Part shown: piece by piece, positions 1 to 11,137 of the stretch | Position numbering within the stretch: the first letter of the stretch is position 1 | Layout: the number at the start of each line of letters is the position of its first letter | DNA from: Cannabis sativa | Taxonomy: Eukaryota; Streptophyta; Magnoliopsida; Rosales; Cannabaceae | Reading direction: 5' to 3' | DNA: 64,000 nucleotides | NCBI RefSeq assembly: GCF_029168945.1 | Contig: NC_083610.1 | Coordinates: 48,935,429 to 48,999,428, forward strand | The notes under the pieces: generated by a model | Database searches by the model: none | Told to the model about the DNA's origin: nothing | Seen by the model: the letters and a program-made list of their open reading frames with translations, nothing else | Translations under genes and position numbers: made by a program

Positions 1-606
1 GGGAAAGAATCGAATTGCATGCACGAAAAGCATACTTTAAAAACCCACAATGAGGGTTTAGGATGGGGTCCACTTAGATGCTTGTTATACTGAAAAAGCA
101 AACTTGCGAATGTACTAAAACACCCTTTCACTATTCACTAGACAAAATGTGTTGTTTGCCCATACCAATCGGTATCGGTATAATAATGTTAAGATAGTTT
201 TATTTGTACTTTACTAAATAATCATCAGTATATTTTAATATTTTTTAAAAAAATTAAACTTAAAATGATTTTTAATAACTTTTTAAGAATTTTTTTTTCA
301 TATTATTTTATATTAATTTCAATATTTATTTTAATTTTATTTTTATAATTTTTTTAAATTATGCATAATTATTTTTTTATAAAATCTCATATAATTTTTT
401 ATTTTTTTATTTTCTTATAGTATTTAAAATATAATTTATTTTTATTTGATAGGCGCATTTTTTTAAAATATAAGTAAAAAGAAAAAAATTAAAAAAAATA
501 ATATATTTAAAAATATTTATCTTATGTAAAATAAAAATTATTAAAATAGAGTACACTTATAAGTTTTTGAGGTTTTAAATAGAGTAAATTATGAAATAAC
601 TCCCAA
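1..606. other. AT-rich intergenic sequence, no gene seen
   Basis: Very AT-rich with long runs of A and T and no convincing open frame on either strand. I see no domain, RNA gene or complete repeat here. It is the left flank of the TIR element that begins near 607. Confidence 0.6.
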
Positions 607-885
607 TATTTTTATTTCGCTAGTAACTAATACTCAAAACTTAAATTTTAATAGCAAAACTCCTAAAATTCGCGTTCGGTTAGCATTTAGTCATTTCTAT
701 CTATTTTTGCTAGTTAACTGCCAAATTGGTTGTCCATGTGTACATAGGATATTGTCCAGTGTACACATAGCACAATATTATTAGCCAATGTAAATAAATA
801 TTAAAAATAAATTAATTAATTTAAAATTAAAAAAAAATATTTTTTTTCCTTTGTTCTTTTCTATTTTTTTTCTCATTTACAACAC
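607..885 (+). repeat. Left terminal inverted repeat arm of the MULE-like element
   Basis: This arm is the diverged reverse complement of 8703-8932 plus 11149-11183. Shared landmarks are the TTTATTTCGCTAGTAA block, the TTAAATTTTAATAGCAAAA block and TTGTCCATGTG (right arm ACATGGACAA). Identity is clearly above chance but interrupted by small indels. Confidence 0.6.
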
Positions 886-1136
886 TCTCTCTCCTAACCT
901 TAACTCCCTCTTTCTCTCGCCCCAAAACCACCATCACTTCACCAAAACCACCACCACAGAAACTCAATCAAAGCTCACCCCAACCCTAAAATGAAAAAAA
1001 ATAAATAAATAAAAAAGGCAGAAGCACAAGACACCGAGCTTTCGATCGGATGTATGCTCTTTTCAGTGAGGATCAAACATGGCTGAGGTAAGAGGATCCA
1101 ACGGGAGTTCGTCAGTCTCATCAAGGACACCGGAGT

Positions 1137-1942
1137 TAGGGCAAGTTGGGCTACTGTATAGGGCCCAAAAAAAATAAAGAGCCCAATATTTTTCTTTAAT
1201 GCGCTTCAGTTTTTTTTAATGAACTCAACTTTTCAGGGGCTAACAACTCGTCATTGGTCACTTCCATGCTAATTCCTAAAGCTCATTTTCAATTCTATTA
1301 CCGCTTTTAAGCAAAAAAAAAAAAAAAATCATTACTGTTATTTATTATTTAGCTAATTATAATTTTTGCCCCCTGAATTTTTAAGGTCGTTAAAAATGTC
1401 CCCTGAACTATTGAGATTGTTAGATTTAAGGACGTTTGTCTAATTTTATTCAATTTTACTATTTGAGTGATTGTTTATGTACTAAACTATGCTCCCCAAA
1501 CTTTGATGTATATACCAAATCATGCCCTTCGAACTTTGAAATGTACTAAATCATGCCCCCTGAACTTTCATCCATGTTAGATATTTTTACTAAAATTGGA
1601 CAAAAGTCCTTAAATCCAATAATCGCTATAGTTCAGGGGGCATTTTTAACGACCTTAAAAGTTTAAGGGGCATGATTTGGTACATGTCAAAGTTCAGGGG
1701 GCAAAATTCCTAATTAGCCTAATTAGTTTTCTCAAACTTTTCATATTTTTTTTTTCTATTATTTTTTTTGTTGTATTCCAATCAATAACAATTTTAATAA
1801 AATAAATTGGAGGTTTTGGTATTTTGTAAAATATATAATCGTATAATAATATGTAAAATATTATTTATAAATTGTACTTTTTTTGTAGGAGCCTGATTTT
1901 TAGAATTAGAATAGGGCCTCCAAAATATTAAAGACGACTCTG
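1137..1942. mobile_element. Degenerate hAT-like insertion with 8-bp target duplication
   Basis: The 8-mer ACCGGAGT occurs at 1129-1136 and again at 1943-1950, directly flanking this 806-bp block. The block begins TAGGGCAAGTTGGGCTACTG and ends with GACGACTCTG, and GGGCC-rich motifs lie near both ends. An 8-bp duplication is typical of hAT elements. The ends are not a clean inverted repeat and no transposase is present. It contains the MITE at 1363-1706. Confidence 0.55.
1363..1706. mobile_element. MITE with long terminal inverted repeats
   Basis: The left end TTTTTGCCCCCTGAA and the right end TTCAGGGGGCAAAA are inverted copies, and the symmetry continues inward (AAGGTCGTTAAAAATG against CATTTTTAACGACCTT). 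Size about 344 bp with no coding sequence. The internal phrases resembling GAACTTTGA...AAATCATGCCCC are repeated. It is nested in the hAT-like block 1137-1942. Confidence 0.7.
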
Positions 1943-2215
1943 ACCGGAGTACGGTACGCCATTGATCTTATCCTTCTCTCAACGTCGTCGTTTGATGCAT
2001 AAACGATATCGACCGAGTTCGTCCCCTCCACTGATGAGCCTCAAAATGACAAATTGGAGGAGGCTCTAGATGAGAGCCTGAAAGAACAGTTGAAAAGTTT
2101 CACCATTGCTTGGAGCGACCTTCTCTTGGATTTTAGGAGAGGATACAAGGACATTGTTCATCTTTCAAAGAATGAAAGGATATCTAAAGAAATGGGTCTG
2201 GGTTTGTTCTTCGTC

Positions 2216-2586
2216 AGAATCTGAGGGATCTTTTTTTTTTTTTTTTGGGAAATGGATTGTGGGTTCTTGAGATTTGTAAGAGTAGAAGTTAATGAATTTG
2301 AATTTTTGTAAAACTGAGGGAGATCTGACCCGTTAGGGATATAATGATATTGTTTTTGGAATTTTTGAGTTTGGAATTTGAGTTTATAAAACTAATGGGT
2401 TTGATTAGGTTTTTGGGTGTTTTGGGTGATTTGAGATCTCACCAATTTTGTGTGATTTGGATATGAAAAGTAGAATGAAGTGGCGATGGATTGCAGCGGT
2501 AATAGTGGTGGATGGTGGTAGTGATGACATATATGAATAATGAAGGAGAGAAAAAAAACTAGAAAAAGAAAAAGAATAAGACTAAC
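2216..2586. other. Interior of TIR element, no gene seen
   Basis: T- and G-rich sequence between the captured fragment and the MITE at 2590. A short open frame on the minus strand has low-complexity composition and no recognisable motif. Confidence 0.5.
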
Positions 2587-2785
2587 TAAGGGCCCGTTTG
2601 GCATAACTTTTGAAAAAGCTAAAAGCTGCTTTTTAAAAAAAATGTGATAAAAATGTGTTTGGTAAGCAATTAAAAAATAGTTTTTTGAAGAATTTTTGGA
2701 GAAGGTACAGCTAAAAGCTAAAGCTGCTCCAACCTAACTTTTAGATAAAGCTGTTTTGATTAAAATACTATAATTAATTTGTTTT

Positions 2786-3038
2786 TGTTATAAATATTAA
2801 TAATTATGTGGATGTCCAAATCTTTTATTTATTACCATGAATTGTAATCAACATTCCTCTTTTCTTTAGTTTCCCTTTTTCTTAGTTTCTTAATATCTCA
2901 CTCTTGTATTTGTATAAATAGGGGTTCACCCCATTGGAATAAACAACTCAGAAATTCTCCTTCACTTTCTCTTTCTCTCTACATCTTCTTCTTCTTTCTT
3001 CTCATCTACTTTATATTATATTATATTATTTTATAACA
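2786..3038 (+). repeat. 5' LTR of the Copia-type element
   Basis: 253 bp, with TG...CA ends. It contains a TATA box TATAAATAGG at 2923-2932 and a following CT-rich stretch, as expected for U3/R promoter sequence. Apparently identical to 7924-8176. Confidence 0.9.
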
Positions 3039-3056
3039 CGTTATCAGCACGAGTCT
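3039..3056 (+). promoter_or_regulatory. Candidate primer-binding site
   Basis: Directly after the LTR the sequence reads CGTTATCAGCACGAGTCT. It resembles the TATCAG-containing primer sites of plant Copia elements but is not the standard TGGTATCAGAGCC. Which tRNA pairs with it cannot be settled here. Confidence 0.45.
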
Positions 3057-3369
3057 CTGCCCAAGCTTCAAGCATGAGTCTCTGCCTAAGACCCAATGTA
3101 AGTATTTTGTTAAAATTCTTGAATTGTTTCAAAGTCACGATACACTAAATATATATTTATATATATACTTATCTGACTGAAACAATTTCAAGAATCCTTT
3201 GTTTTCTTTTTTCTTTTTATCTATATATATCTATATATTATATATGTATGTATATGTTTTTATATATTTATTATTGATTCATATATATATACATATTATG
3301 TTCTTATCATTCATAATATTTACAATATATGTTTGCCTATGATATGATAAAGAAAATCTATATAAATTA

Positions 3370-6300
3370 TACATATATCCTGAAGATTATGTATCCTCGA
3401 TAAATATTGCATATATCTTAAAGATTATGCATCATCGATAAAATATTGCATATATCCTGAAGATTATGCATCCTCGATAAAATATTGCATATATCTTGAT
3501 GATTATGCGTCCTCAACAAAATCTTGCATATATCCTGAAGATTATGCAAACGTAATATTCATTATATAGTTGATGGATATATAATGAAAGAGATGAATAC
3601 ATATTTATATATATGTTCTTGTATTCTTTGAGGACAATGAAAAGTAAATTAATATCGATATAGATTTTGACAAACATTTCCTGAAGTAAATGTTTTATAT
3701 TTGCCAAAAAAATGATTGTATTTATGTGAATACAACTAAAGAATCATTAAAATGATTATTATTGATGCAATTTTATAGTGGGTTTTGAATACCTAAAAAG
3801 AATGTTAAGAAAATTGCATTGAAACATTAAAGTATAAGAATAACAATGAGCATGACTAATGTTATTTAAATACATGAGGCAGTATTTATTGTTCATCATT
3901 CCCTGTAGAGAATGATACGAATTGAAGTCAATCACTTTTAAAGATTCCTCGTATTAGTCATGTTATTATACATTGTTATTACTTGCAATGTTGGAAATTA
4001 TTGAATCTGACATATGTTAAAGATTAAATTTTGCATACATCTTGGAGACTATGCAAAAATTGCATTCATATATTCTTTGAAATATCGTAAAAGAAATTGT
4101 TGAATGATTTCTTATATTTTTTATGGATGAACAAGTAATAAATTTTTAAGAAATTTATAATAATGTTCTACTTGTTCAACGTCATTCCCCGAAGTGAATG
4201 TAATGATTTTAAATAATCAATTACATTATTTACTACTCAAATATTTCCAAAAAAAGTGGAAACAACTAAAAGATGAGATACCACACATAATCAAAGTGCG
4301 TGAAATTTATATATCATGTGTGGAATTGAATAATAGTGGTCGCGTACCTGTAGTACGGACATACTTATAATCAAGATAAAAGTATACTTGATTATTTAAT
4401 AGAATGTGAATTGTACAAACTTATTGTACACATTTAGAATATTTAAATATTATTACCTAAAGAGAATGAATAGACATGAAATTCTATTTCAAAGAATATA
4501 GATTTCACATATATTGGTAATGCCAGAAGCAAATTAATATATACATATTTTATTATTTCTTGAAATCAATAGTTTCAAACTATTGTTAGTACAAGATATG
4601 TATATATATAGCTACTATATAATTCAGTTTGCATATTCCCAAAAGTGGATATATAATTTACTAATATTTGTTAGTGATCCAATATAATCAAAGTGATAAA
4701 GAATCACAAAATGATTATTTGAAAAGCTTCCTGAAGAAGTACTCTTACATACAATTGCTACTTTGAGTAGTAAAACATCTTTGTATGCACCTAGATGTAT
4801 AACTTTTATCTAGTTATGAAAGTAATAAGAGATGACTTATTATATGTACTAGTTGTACATTTAAATATGTAATATATCAAGTCATGATAATTAGACTGAT
4901 GAATAGTCTAAATAAATTAGACGACTTGTTAAAAAGATACCAGGAAAAATGAATGATATATTATGGTTATATCTATTTGACCATTATAACAACATGATGA
5001 AGTTGTTGTGTACATTTTATATAATATACATCATTAAATTGATGATAGTGATTTCTGAAGAAATATAAAATTTGATAAACATAATAGTGACTCCTGAAGA
5101 GTGTATATGTTTTGGAGAATAATATAATTATATTATTCGTGTATATAAAAAGGAAACTTGTAATGATTATGTTGTAATGAATTTACATTACCTTTTGAAA
5201 GTTTCATTGAAATACAAATTATAGTGAACCTGAAGTTCATGAATTGAATTATTTTGACATGATCAATCATATGCAATAAATTGTCAAAGAATTTGACTAA
5301 ATTTTGTTGAAGAACCAGAAGATTCTTCTCATTGTTAATTTATAAGGCTCAAAAGAAGAATGTGCATATATTTGCACATAAAAAATATTTAAATTATATT
5401 TCTTTAACAATCTTGAGCCATTGTTAGATTTTTATTGCATAGTTTCTTATCGATGTGATAAGATTTTATGATCATGCATTTACAAAATGTGTAAATTTAT
5501 GTATTTCTAATTATACACGTATGACTCATTCTTAGAAATGAATTAAGTTCATAAGTATTGAACTTGAAACTGAAGTTATTGAACATGAAGTTCAATGTCA
5601 TATAATATATATAAGTTTAAATAGATATTGATTCATTGTGATATATTGAAATCCCTACAGGTGTATTAATATTATTAGATATCACAATTTCTTAAAATTC
5701 TCTCGATCAGGGGGAGAGAAGCAGTTGGGATCGATGATAATTTTTGAAAAATGATCCTTGCACAAAGTATAAGAACGATATAGTTCAAAATGATATATAC
5801 CAACTGCAAATCAATATTACTCAAAGTTGAGATAGAATGAGTTGAAAACGCCTGAAGCGTAAATGAACAATATAGAAATTATTAGTAAATGTTCATTTGA
5901 TTTGCCCTGAAGTTGTTAAATCTAGAGGTACTCATGGAGAAACCTTAATGTTATAAAGTATTGATGATTTAAAAATGATAACCGTGCTGAAAACGGTACT
6001 CTAGAAGAGACTCCCAAAAGAAGTTAGACATAACACATTTGATCATAATTGAATCCCTGAAGTGATTCGTTATAGGTACCTATAAATCATAAACATATTT
6101 GAAAAATATGTAATTTAAAGAGATCTCTATAAGTTATGTCAATATGGGAGGAAATTATCATTTATTGAAATTTTTGTCGACAATAAATATTGAATGTGTG
6201 CATATGCAATAAACTAACATGAGATAGCAAGGATCATTGTATTAGATTTGTCGAGAATTATCGACATACATTTTGATTTTTGGCCAAAATATTATGACGC

Positions 6301-6877
6301 AGTCTAGGCAAATTTACTCACATAAAGTGAAGTAAGACCTGTAGGGTGTGCAAATAAATATTTCTAATGAGAAATTTGCATATATGTATTTGTACATAAT
6401 GAATTGTTGTACAAAATTTGCATAGACATGAGATTGATTGAAGTAAGGCTTAAATATTGAGAAAATATAATCATGATTTGATTATAGCCTGGAATATATT
6501 TTACGAGAATTTATAAGCGTCACATAAATGTTGCAACAAAAGGTTATTCATTTGGAGCTCCTAATATAGTGAGAATTTGAAATAAGCCTTATCTAAAAAT
6601 TCTAGAAGAATTTAATACATGTCTTAAGTGATATAAATTCTAAGTCGCGCGCACTATATGACAAAGATCTTTGTATGAAATAAAGACATGTAAGTAAATT
6701 ATTGTTTGAAAAATACGTATGGTTGTCTATGCAGTATAAATACGTAAATTATACGTTGTGATAGACTCTTGAAGAGTTTTTGATTAATTGCAAAACAAAT
6801 TTTTATTTCTTTTGTATATCGAGAAATATTAAATGTATAAAGTTTGTTCATTAGTATTGAAGTCCTGAAGTACTTCA
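3370..6877 (+). repeat. Dispersed array of short hairpins with CCTGAAGT-type loops
   Basis: At least 15 short inverted repeats share a loop of CCTGAAGT or a near variant while their stems differ. Clear cases: 3370-3393, 3447-3470, 3525-3548 (stems TRCATA/TATGYA), 3672-3695 (AAACATTT/AAATGTTT, loop CCTGAAGT), 3895-3916 (ATCATTC/GAATGAT, loop CCTGTAGA), 4183-4200 (CATTC/GAATG, loop CCCGAAGT), 5225-5239, 5309-5328, 6051-6068 (GAATC/GATTC, loop CCTGAAGT) and 6858-6877 (TGAAGT/ACTTCA, loop CCTGAAGT). Weaker ones lie at 4031-4056, 4727-4739, 5051-5064, 5090-5102, 5849-5860, 6597-6613 and 6765-6777. Function unknown. Confidence 0.75.
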
Positions 6878-7276
6878 TATGTATTAAGAATTATAGATAT
6901 ATGATCATTTGATATGGAAATTAAGATCATACAACAAGATGGAACAAATATATGGTCTTGGAGTACCATCATTGTCACAAACGAAAATTTATATTATCAT
7001 TAATGTGTTATGTCCATATCTACTTAAAATGTTAAATTTTCGTATGAACAAAGTTGTGTACACACATGAATGATACAATTAGTTGGATAAAGACTAATGT
7101 TCCACGAACCCCTCATCTATAATTTAGAAGTCCATACATACTCTGGAAGAGTTATAGAAAATATATGATCAAAGATTGTATATGATGATATTTTGAAAGT
7201 GATAACAATAATCTTATGAGATATATTATCACCAAAAGAATTATGGATCATATGTGCATGAGGGGGAGACATATTC

Positions 7277-7906
7277 ATGTTGCACTCTTTTTCCCTTAGT
7301 TCAGGTTTTGTCCCAATGGGTTTTCCTGGCAAGGTTTTTAACGAGGCAACTTGCAAATAATTATGAATATGAAATATATATTGTACTCTTTTCCCTAGCT
7401 CAGATTTTGTCCCACTGGGTTTTTCTGGCAAGGTTTTTAACGAGGCAACTATAAATCATGTTAACATACTTGCATTTTATGAAGCAAGTAGAGAATGTGT
7501 GTGAGTGAGATCATTGACATAGCATATTCGGGAAACATATGGATTGCACTCAATAAAGAAGTATCAACCCAAGCAATTCTCTATGGATAATACTGCTTGC
7601 ATCGTTCAACTAAAAGGAGGTACATTGAAGGAGATAGAGTTAGAACACATTTCACGAAATTCTTCTTTATACGCTTCAAGAAAATGCATATTGGTGTTCA
7701 ACATATTCAATCAAGTGTCAATCTTACAAACTTATTCACAAAGTTATTACCAACATCAACATTTGAGAAGACGGCAGACAAGATCGAAATTCGTCGATTA
7801 GAAGATCTCCACAAATGCCTAAATGAGGGGGAGGGAGTTAGTTTACACTATACTCTTTTTCCTTTGACCAAGTTTTCAGCAAGATTTTTAATAAGGCAGC
7901 TATTAT
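7277..7906 (+). repeat. Three copies of a conserved Copia 3'-region motif
   Basis: Blocks near 7277-7349, 7383-7449 and 7849-7906 share the pattern ACTCTTTTTCC...GTTTT...GGCAAGGTTTTTAACGAGGCA. The first two include CCCAATGGG or CCCACTGGG, a small palindrome that keeps pairing despite the change at its centre. From memory, motifs like this occur upstream of the polypurine tract in plant Copia elements. Their role is not known to me. Confidence 0.6.
7560..7815 (+). pseudogene. Copia RNase H C-terminal remnant
   Basis: Two overlapping frames together give recognisable Copia RNase H tail phrases: DNTACIVQLKGG in one frame, then GDRVRTHFTKFFF, NLTNLFTKLLPTSTFEK and RRLEDLHKC in the next. This is the region where Copia pol ends, just before the polypurine tract and 3' LTR. 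At least one frameshift separates the phrases and no upstream pol is intact. Non-functional as an enzyme. Confidence 0.75.
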
Positions 7907-7923
7907 GGACATCCAAGGGGGAG

Positions 7924-8176
7924 TGTTATAAATATTAATAATTATGTGGATGTCCAAATCTTTTATTTATTACCATGAATTGTAATCAACATTCCTCTTT
8001 TCTTTAGTTTCCCTTTTTCTTAGTTTCTTAATATCTCACTCTTGTATTTGTATAAATAGGGGTTCACCCCATTGGAATAAACAACTCAGAAATTCTCCTT
8101 CACTTTCTCTTTCTCTCTACATCTTCTTCTTCTTTCTTCTCATCTACTTTATATTATATTATATTATTTTATAACA
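7924..8176 (+). repeat. 3' LTR of the Copia-type element
   Basis: Appears identical to the 5' LTR at 2786-3038, including the TATAAATAGG box (8051-8060). Followed by the target duplication GTTTT. Confidence 0.9.
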
Positions 8177-8702
8177 GTTTTTTTTTACTAAAATTATATT
8201 TACTTAGTTATTATATATTAAAAAAATAAAATATTTAAAATAAACTAATTATAATAAAAATAAATAATTATTAAATCTATTATTTTTTAAAAATATATTT
8301 TATATTTTATATTAATATTAACAAACAAAATCAGTCTAGAATTTTTCTTATATACTTGAGTTTCTATTTTTTTTTTTATATTTGATAAAATATAATATAA
8401 AAATACTATAAATTATTTTATCAGATGCATATAAATTTATATTTGCAAAAAAATTAAAAATATATAGAAAATAAAATATTATATAAAATAAGTTTTTACA
8501 TATTTGTGATTATAATAAATTAGATTATAACATTATCATTATCATTATAATAGATCTTAACAACTCATAATACTTTGAAATTTAAAATTTACCAAACATT
8601 CAGTTTAGTTTTTTTCTACAGTTTTACTGTAGCTGTTTTTTCTCACAGCACAGCTATAACTGTTTTTTGCCACAGCACAACTGTGTTAAATTGGCCCTAA
8701 AA

Positions 8703-8932
8703 CAAACAAATAGAATGAACGAAGAAAAAAAAGAAAAAAAAGTTGTTTTTTATTTAAAAAAAATATTTTTAATTTTTTATTTTAAATTAATTTTATTTTT
8801 AAATATTTATTTAAATAGACTAATAATAATATTGTGGTATAAATAATACTTTTTGTTGACATGGACAATCAATTTAACTGTTAATGCCCTTTAAATTTTA
8901 AGAATTTTGCTGTTAAAATTTAAATTTTATGA
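8703..8932 (-). repeat. Right terminal inverted repeat arm (interrupted by LINE)
   Basis: Diverged reverse complement of the left arm 607-885. The arm breaks at the LINE target duplication AAATTTTATGA and resumes at 11149 with ATTAATTACTAGCGAAATAA, ending near 11183. Confidence 0.55.
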
Positions 8933-11137
8933 TTTTTTTTTTTTGAGGAAATAAACTTGTTATCATAAATTAAAGAGTATAGTCATTTACAATAACAGAG
9001 TTTATAGGCGGAGGTATACAATCCGACCAAAAACAAGCCTTATCTACCCCTAAAGCAAACTTAGCCAACCCGTCTGCAGCCATATTAGCAGAACGTTTGA
9101 CATGAGAAACATTTACATTAGGGAAAAAAGATAAAAGACTAGTGATATCAGCAATTAGATCTTGAAAAGAAGAAATAGCTGATGAAGATTTGCTTAAAGC
9201 AGTTGAAACTTTTAGAGCATCCGTTTCAACAAGGCTGACTGGTAAATGAAGTTGGATGGCCCAGTTTAAGCAGTGAAACATAGCAAGAGCTTCCATTTCA
9301 TGAGAAGCATAGCATCCAAGGATCGGCTGAGATGTGGCTGCTACAACCGTACCAGTGGAGTTTCGAATTAAAGCACCCATACCAGTGATTTTGCGTGAGC
9401 TATCGACTGCTGCATCAACATTCATCTTCAGCATTCCAGGTGGAGGAGGAGTCCACGGCATTAAAGGTGCAGCAGCAGTAGAATTTCGTGGCAAAGGAGC
9501 AGCAGTAGCTGCAACACAGGAGTTGGAATCTGGTGCTGTAGAAGAGCGCTTCAGTTGGGCAGCAGTGTAATTAGACCAGTAAGTTTGTGCAAAAAAGGCA
9601 AGGTCTTTTGCTGGCTTGGCTTTGTGACCATGAATCACACGGTTCCTTTCTGTCCAAATTGCCCACAATGCACAACAAAGTTTTTCCATCTCAATCTTAG
9701 TGTACAGGGAAGACAAGTGTACCATATAATCTCCTTTGTGCATAAGCCTAGCCGTAGTCCAGTCATGAGTAATTCCTAGATGTCGCCAAACCGAACGAGC
9801 ATACTTACAACTGAAAAGTGCATGCCCAATAGTTTCCCAAGCTTGTTGACAGATGGAACAAGTTGAATCGGTAATAATCTTGCGCTTCACAAGGGCTGTT
9901 GCAACAGGGAGAGCATCGTTGAAGACTCGCCAAATGAAGATCTTAATCTTTTGTGGCAAGGACAGTGACCATAAAAAGTTCCACCATGAAACAGATGCCG
10001 AAGAGCTTGAGCTGTCATCCGTTTCTGCAAGAGAAGCAGCTAGGTGATAGCCTGTTTGGACCGAATATATGCCAGAGGAGCAGGGGTTCCAAGCAAGGGT
10101 ATCGTCATGACGGAAAAAACTCAGCGGTATAGTTAAGATACGATCTACATCTGGAGAAGAAAACCATTGATTTAGAAGTGCTAAATCCCATTGCCTTTCT
10201 TCTGTTATGAGGTTGGAAACAGTCGAATCAGGTGGTCCAGAAAAGTGGTAAGGTCGAAAAGTGGAATGTCCTGGAATCCACGGGTCATCAGCACAATTTA
10301 TCCTACATCCTTCACCAATTTTCCAACGCAAACCAGCAATAAGGAGGCTTCTACCCCAATGGATGCCTTGCCAAGTTAAAGAGGGAGAGTGGCCAATGTT
10401 AGCTTGAAGGAAATCGTTATTTGGGTAGTATCTACTCTTCAGCACCTTCGCAAGTAGAGAATCTGGTTGCTTAAGGAGTCTCCACGCTTGTTTTGCAAGC
10501 ATTGCTTGATTAAAATGCATGAAAGAGCGAAACCCCATACCACCACTGTCCTTCCTTTTACACAAAAGCTTCCAAGAACGCCAATGAACCTTGTTACCAT
10601 TCTCATTCAATCCCCACCAGAAATTAGCCATCATAGATTCAAGTTGGTTGCAAAAGTAAACCGGTAAACGAAAGCAACTCATGGCATAAGTAGGAATAGA
10701 TTGGACTACCGCTTTTAGAAGCACTTCACGACCACCAGCTGAAAAAAATTTCTCACTCCAAGTATGCATAAGTCGCCATATTTTCTCTTTAATGTCACTA
10801 AACATCCTCTTTTTATCCCTCCCTGAGTAGGAAGGCAAACCAAGATATTTTTCGTGACATTCACAGATTGACATGTCAAGATGTCGATGGAAAAAGACTT
10901 GAGCCGCCAGTGTTGTATTTGGTGAGAAGGACATAACAGATTTGTCGGAGTTGAGAACTTGACCTGAAGCTTTGTGGTAGACATCCAATGATCTTTTAAG
11001 AGCAAGGCAAGAGGACTCATTAGCTTGGCAGAAAAGAAGGCTATCGTCCGCGAAAAACAAATGAGAGATCGAGGGAGCATGTCTTGTTAACTTAAACCCA
11101 TTAAGATGACCAACTTCTTCTTCATGTTGGAGTAATC
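8933..11137 (-). mobile_element. 5'-truncated L1-type LINE
   Basis: The element lies on the minus strand: its poly(A) tail reads as a T run at 8933-8944 and its coding frame runs from 11137 down to 8970. The 11-mer AAATTTTATGA flanks it at 8922-8932 and 11138-11148 and is a target-site duplication. It is 5'-truncated inside the reverse transcriptase, as usual for LINE insertions. It landed in the right arm of the older TIR element. Confidence 0.9.
8970..11137 (-). CDS. Partial LINE ORF2: RT C-terminus, zinc-binding RT region, RNase H
   Basis: A single uninterrupted frame of about 720 codons, open at its 5' truncated end. In order: the end of reverse transcriptase with the catalytic FADDS motif (complement of about 11040-11060); the RT thumb with YLGLPSYSGR; a zf-RVT region (WWNFLWSLSLPQKIKIFIWR followed by CSIC...HALFSC, complement of about 9780-9990); and an RNase H domain starting MNVDAAVDSSRKITGMGALI and including the acidic ETDAL position. 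A plant L1 LINE that carries RNase H. Endonuclease and the N-terminal half of RT are missing, so it cannot move on its own. The lack of stops over more than 2 kb suggests a fairly recent insertion. Confidence 0.9.

Larger units (their letters stand above)
1079..2215 (+). pseudogene. Captured host-gene-like fragment, split by a hAT-like insertion
   Basis: An ATG at 1079 opens a Ser-rich reading (MAEVRGSNGSSS...) that runs to about 1136. The sequence resumes after the insertion at 1951 and includes an open stretch around 2050-2180 rich in Glu, Leu and Lys. Base composition is much less AT-rich than the surroundings, as expected of exon sequence. The position between two TIR arms fits gene-fragment capture. 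The reading is not continuous: stops and a frame change occur near 2000. I do not recognise the parent gene, and expression is unknown. Confidence 0.4.
2786..8176 (+). mobile_element. Non-autonomous Ty1/Copia-type LTR retrotransposon with identical LTRs
   Basis: Two 253-bp LTRs (2786-3038, 7924-8176), TGTTATAAAT...TTATAACA, appear identical base for base and are flanked by the 5-bp duplication GTTTT (2781-2785, 8177-8181). A purine-rich tract (AAGGGGGAG) precedes the 3' LTR. The 4.9-kb interior has no gag, protease, integrase or RT frame; only a broken RNase H tail remains near 7560-7815. Identical LTRs mean a recent insertion, so the missing coding sequence predates the insertion and the element was presumably mobilised in trans. 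The interior carries many short hairpins with a recurring loop. Confidence 0.85.
2590..8697. mobile_element. MITE (GGGCC termini) split by a Copia insertion
   Basis: The left end GGGCCCGTTTGGCATAACTT is followed by AAAGCTAAAAGCTGCTTTT-type sequence. The right end at 8570-8697 ends ACAGCACAACTGTG...TTGGCCC. Both ends are bordered by TAA (2587-2589 and 8698-8700), which would fit a 3-bp target duplication of PIF/Harbinger type. Removing the Copia element and its duplicated GTTTT leaves about 710 bp without coding sequence. The TIR match is short, so the family is uncertain. Confidence 0.5.

Noticed and set aside
3513..3707. Possible small gene in the Copia interior
   Set aside because: It is an Ile/Tyr-rich low-complexity frame running over the hairpin repeats, with no support.
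9334..11080. Several frames on both strands inside the LINE
   Set aside because: They are shadows of the single long LINE frame on the minus strand.
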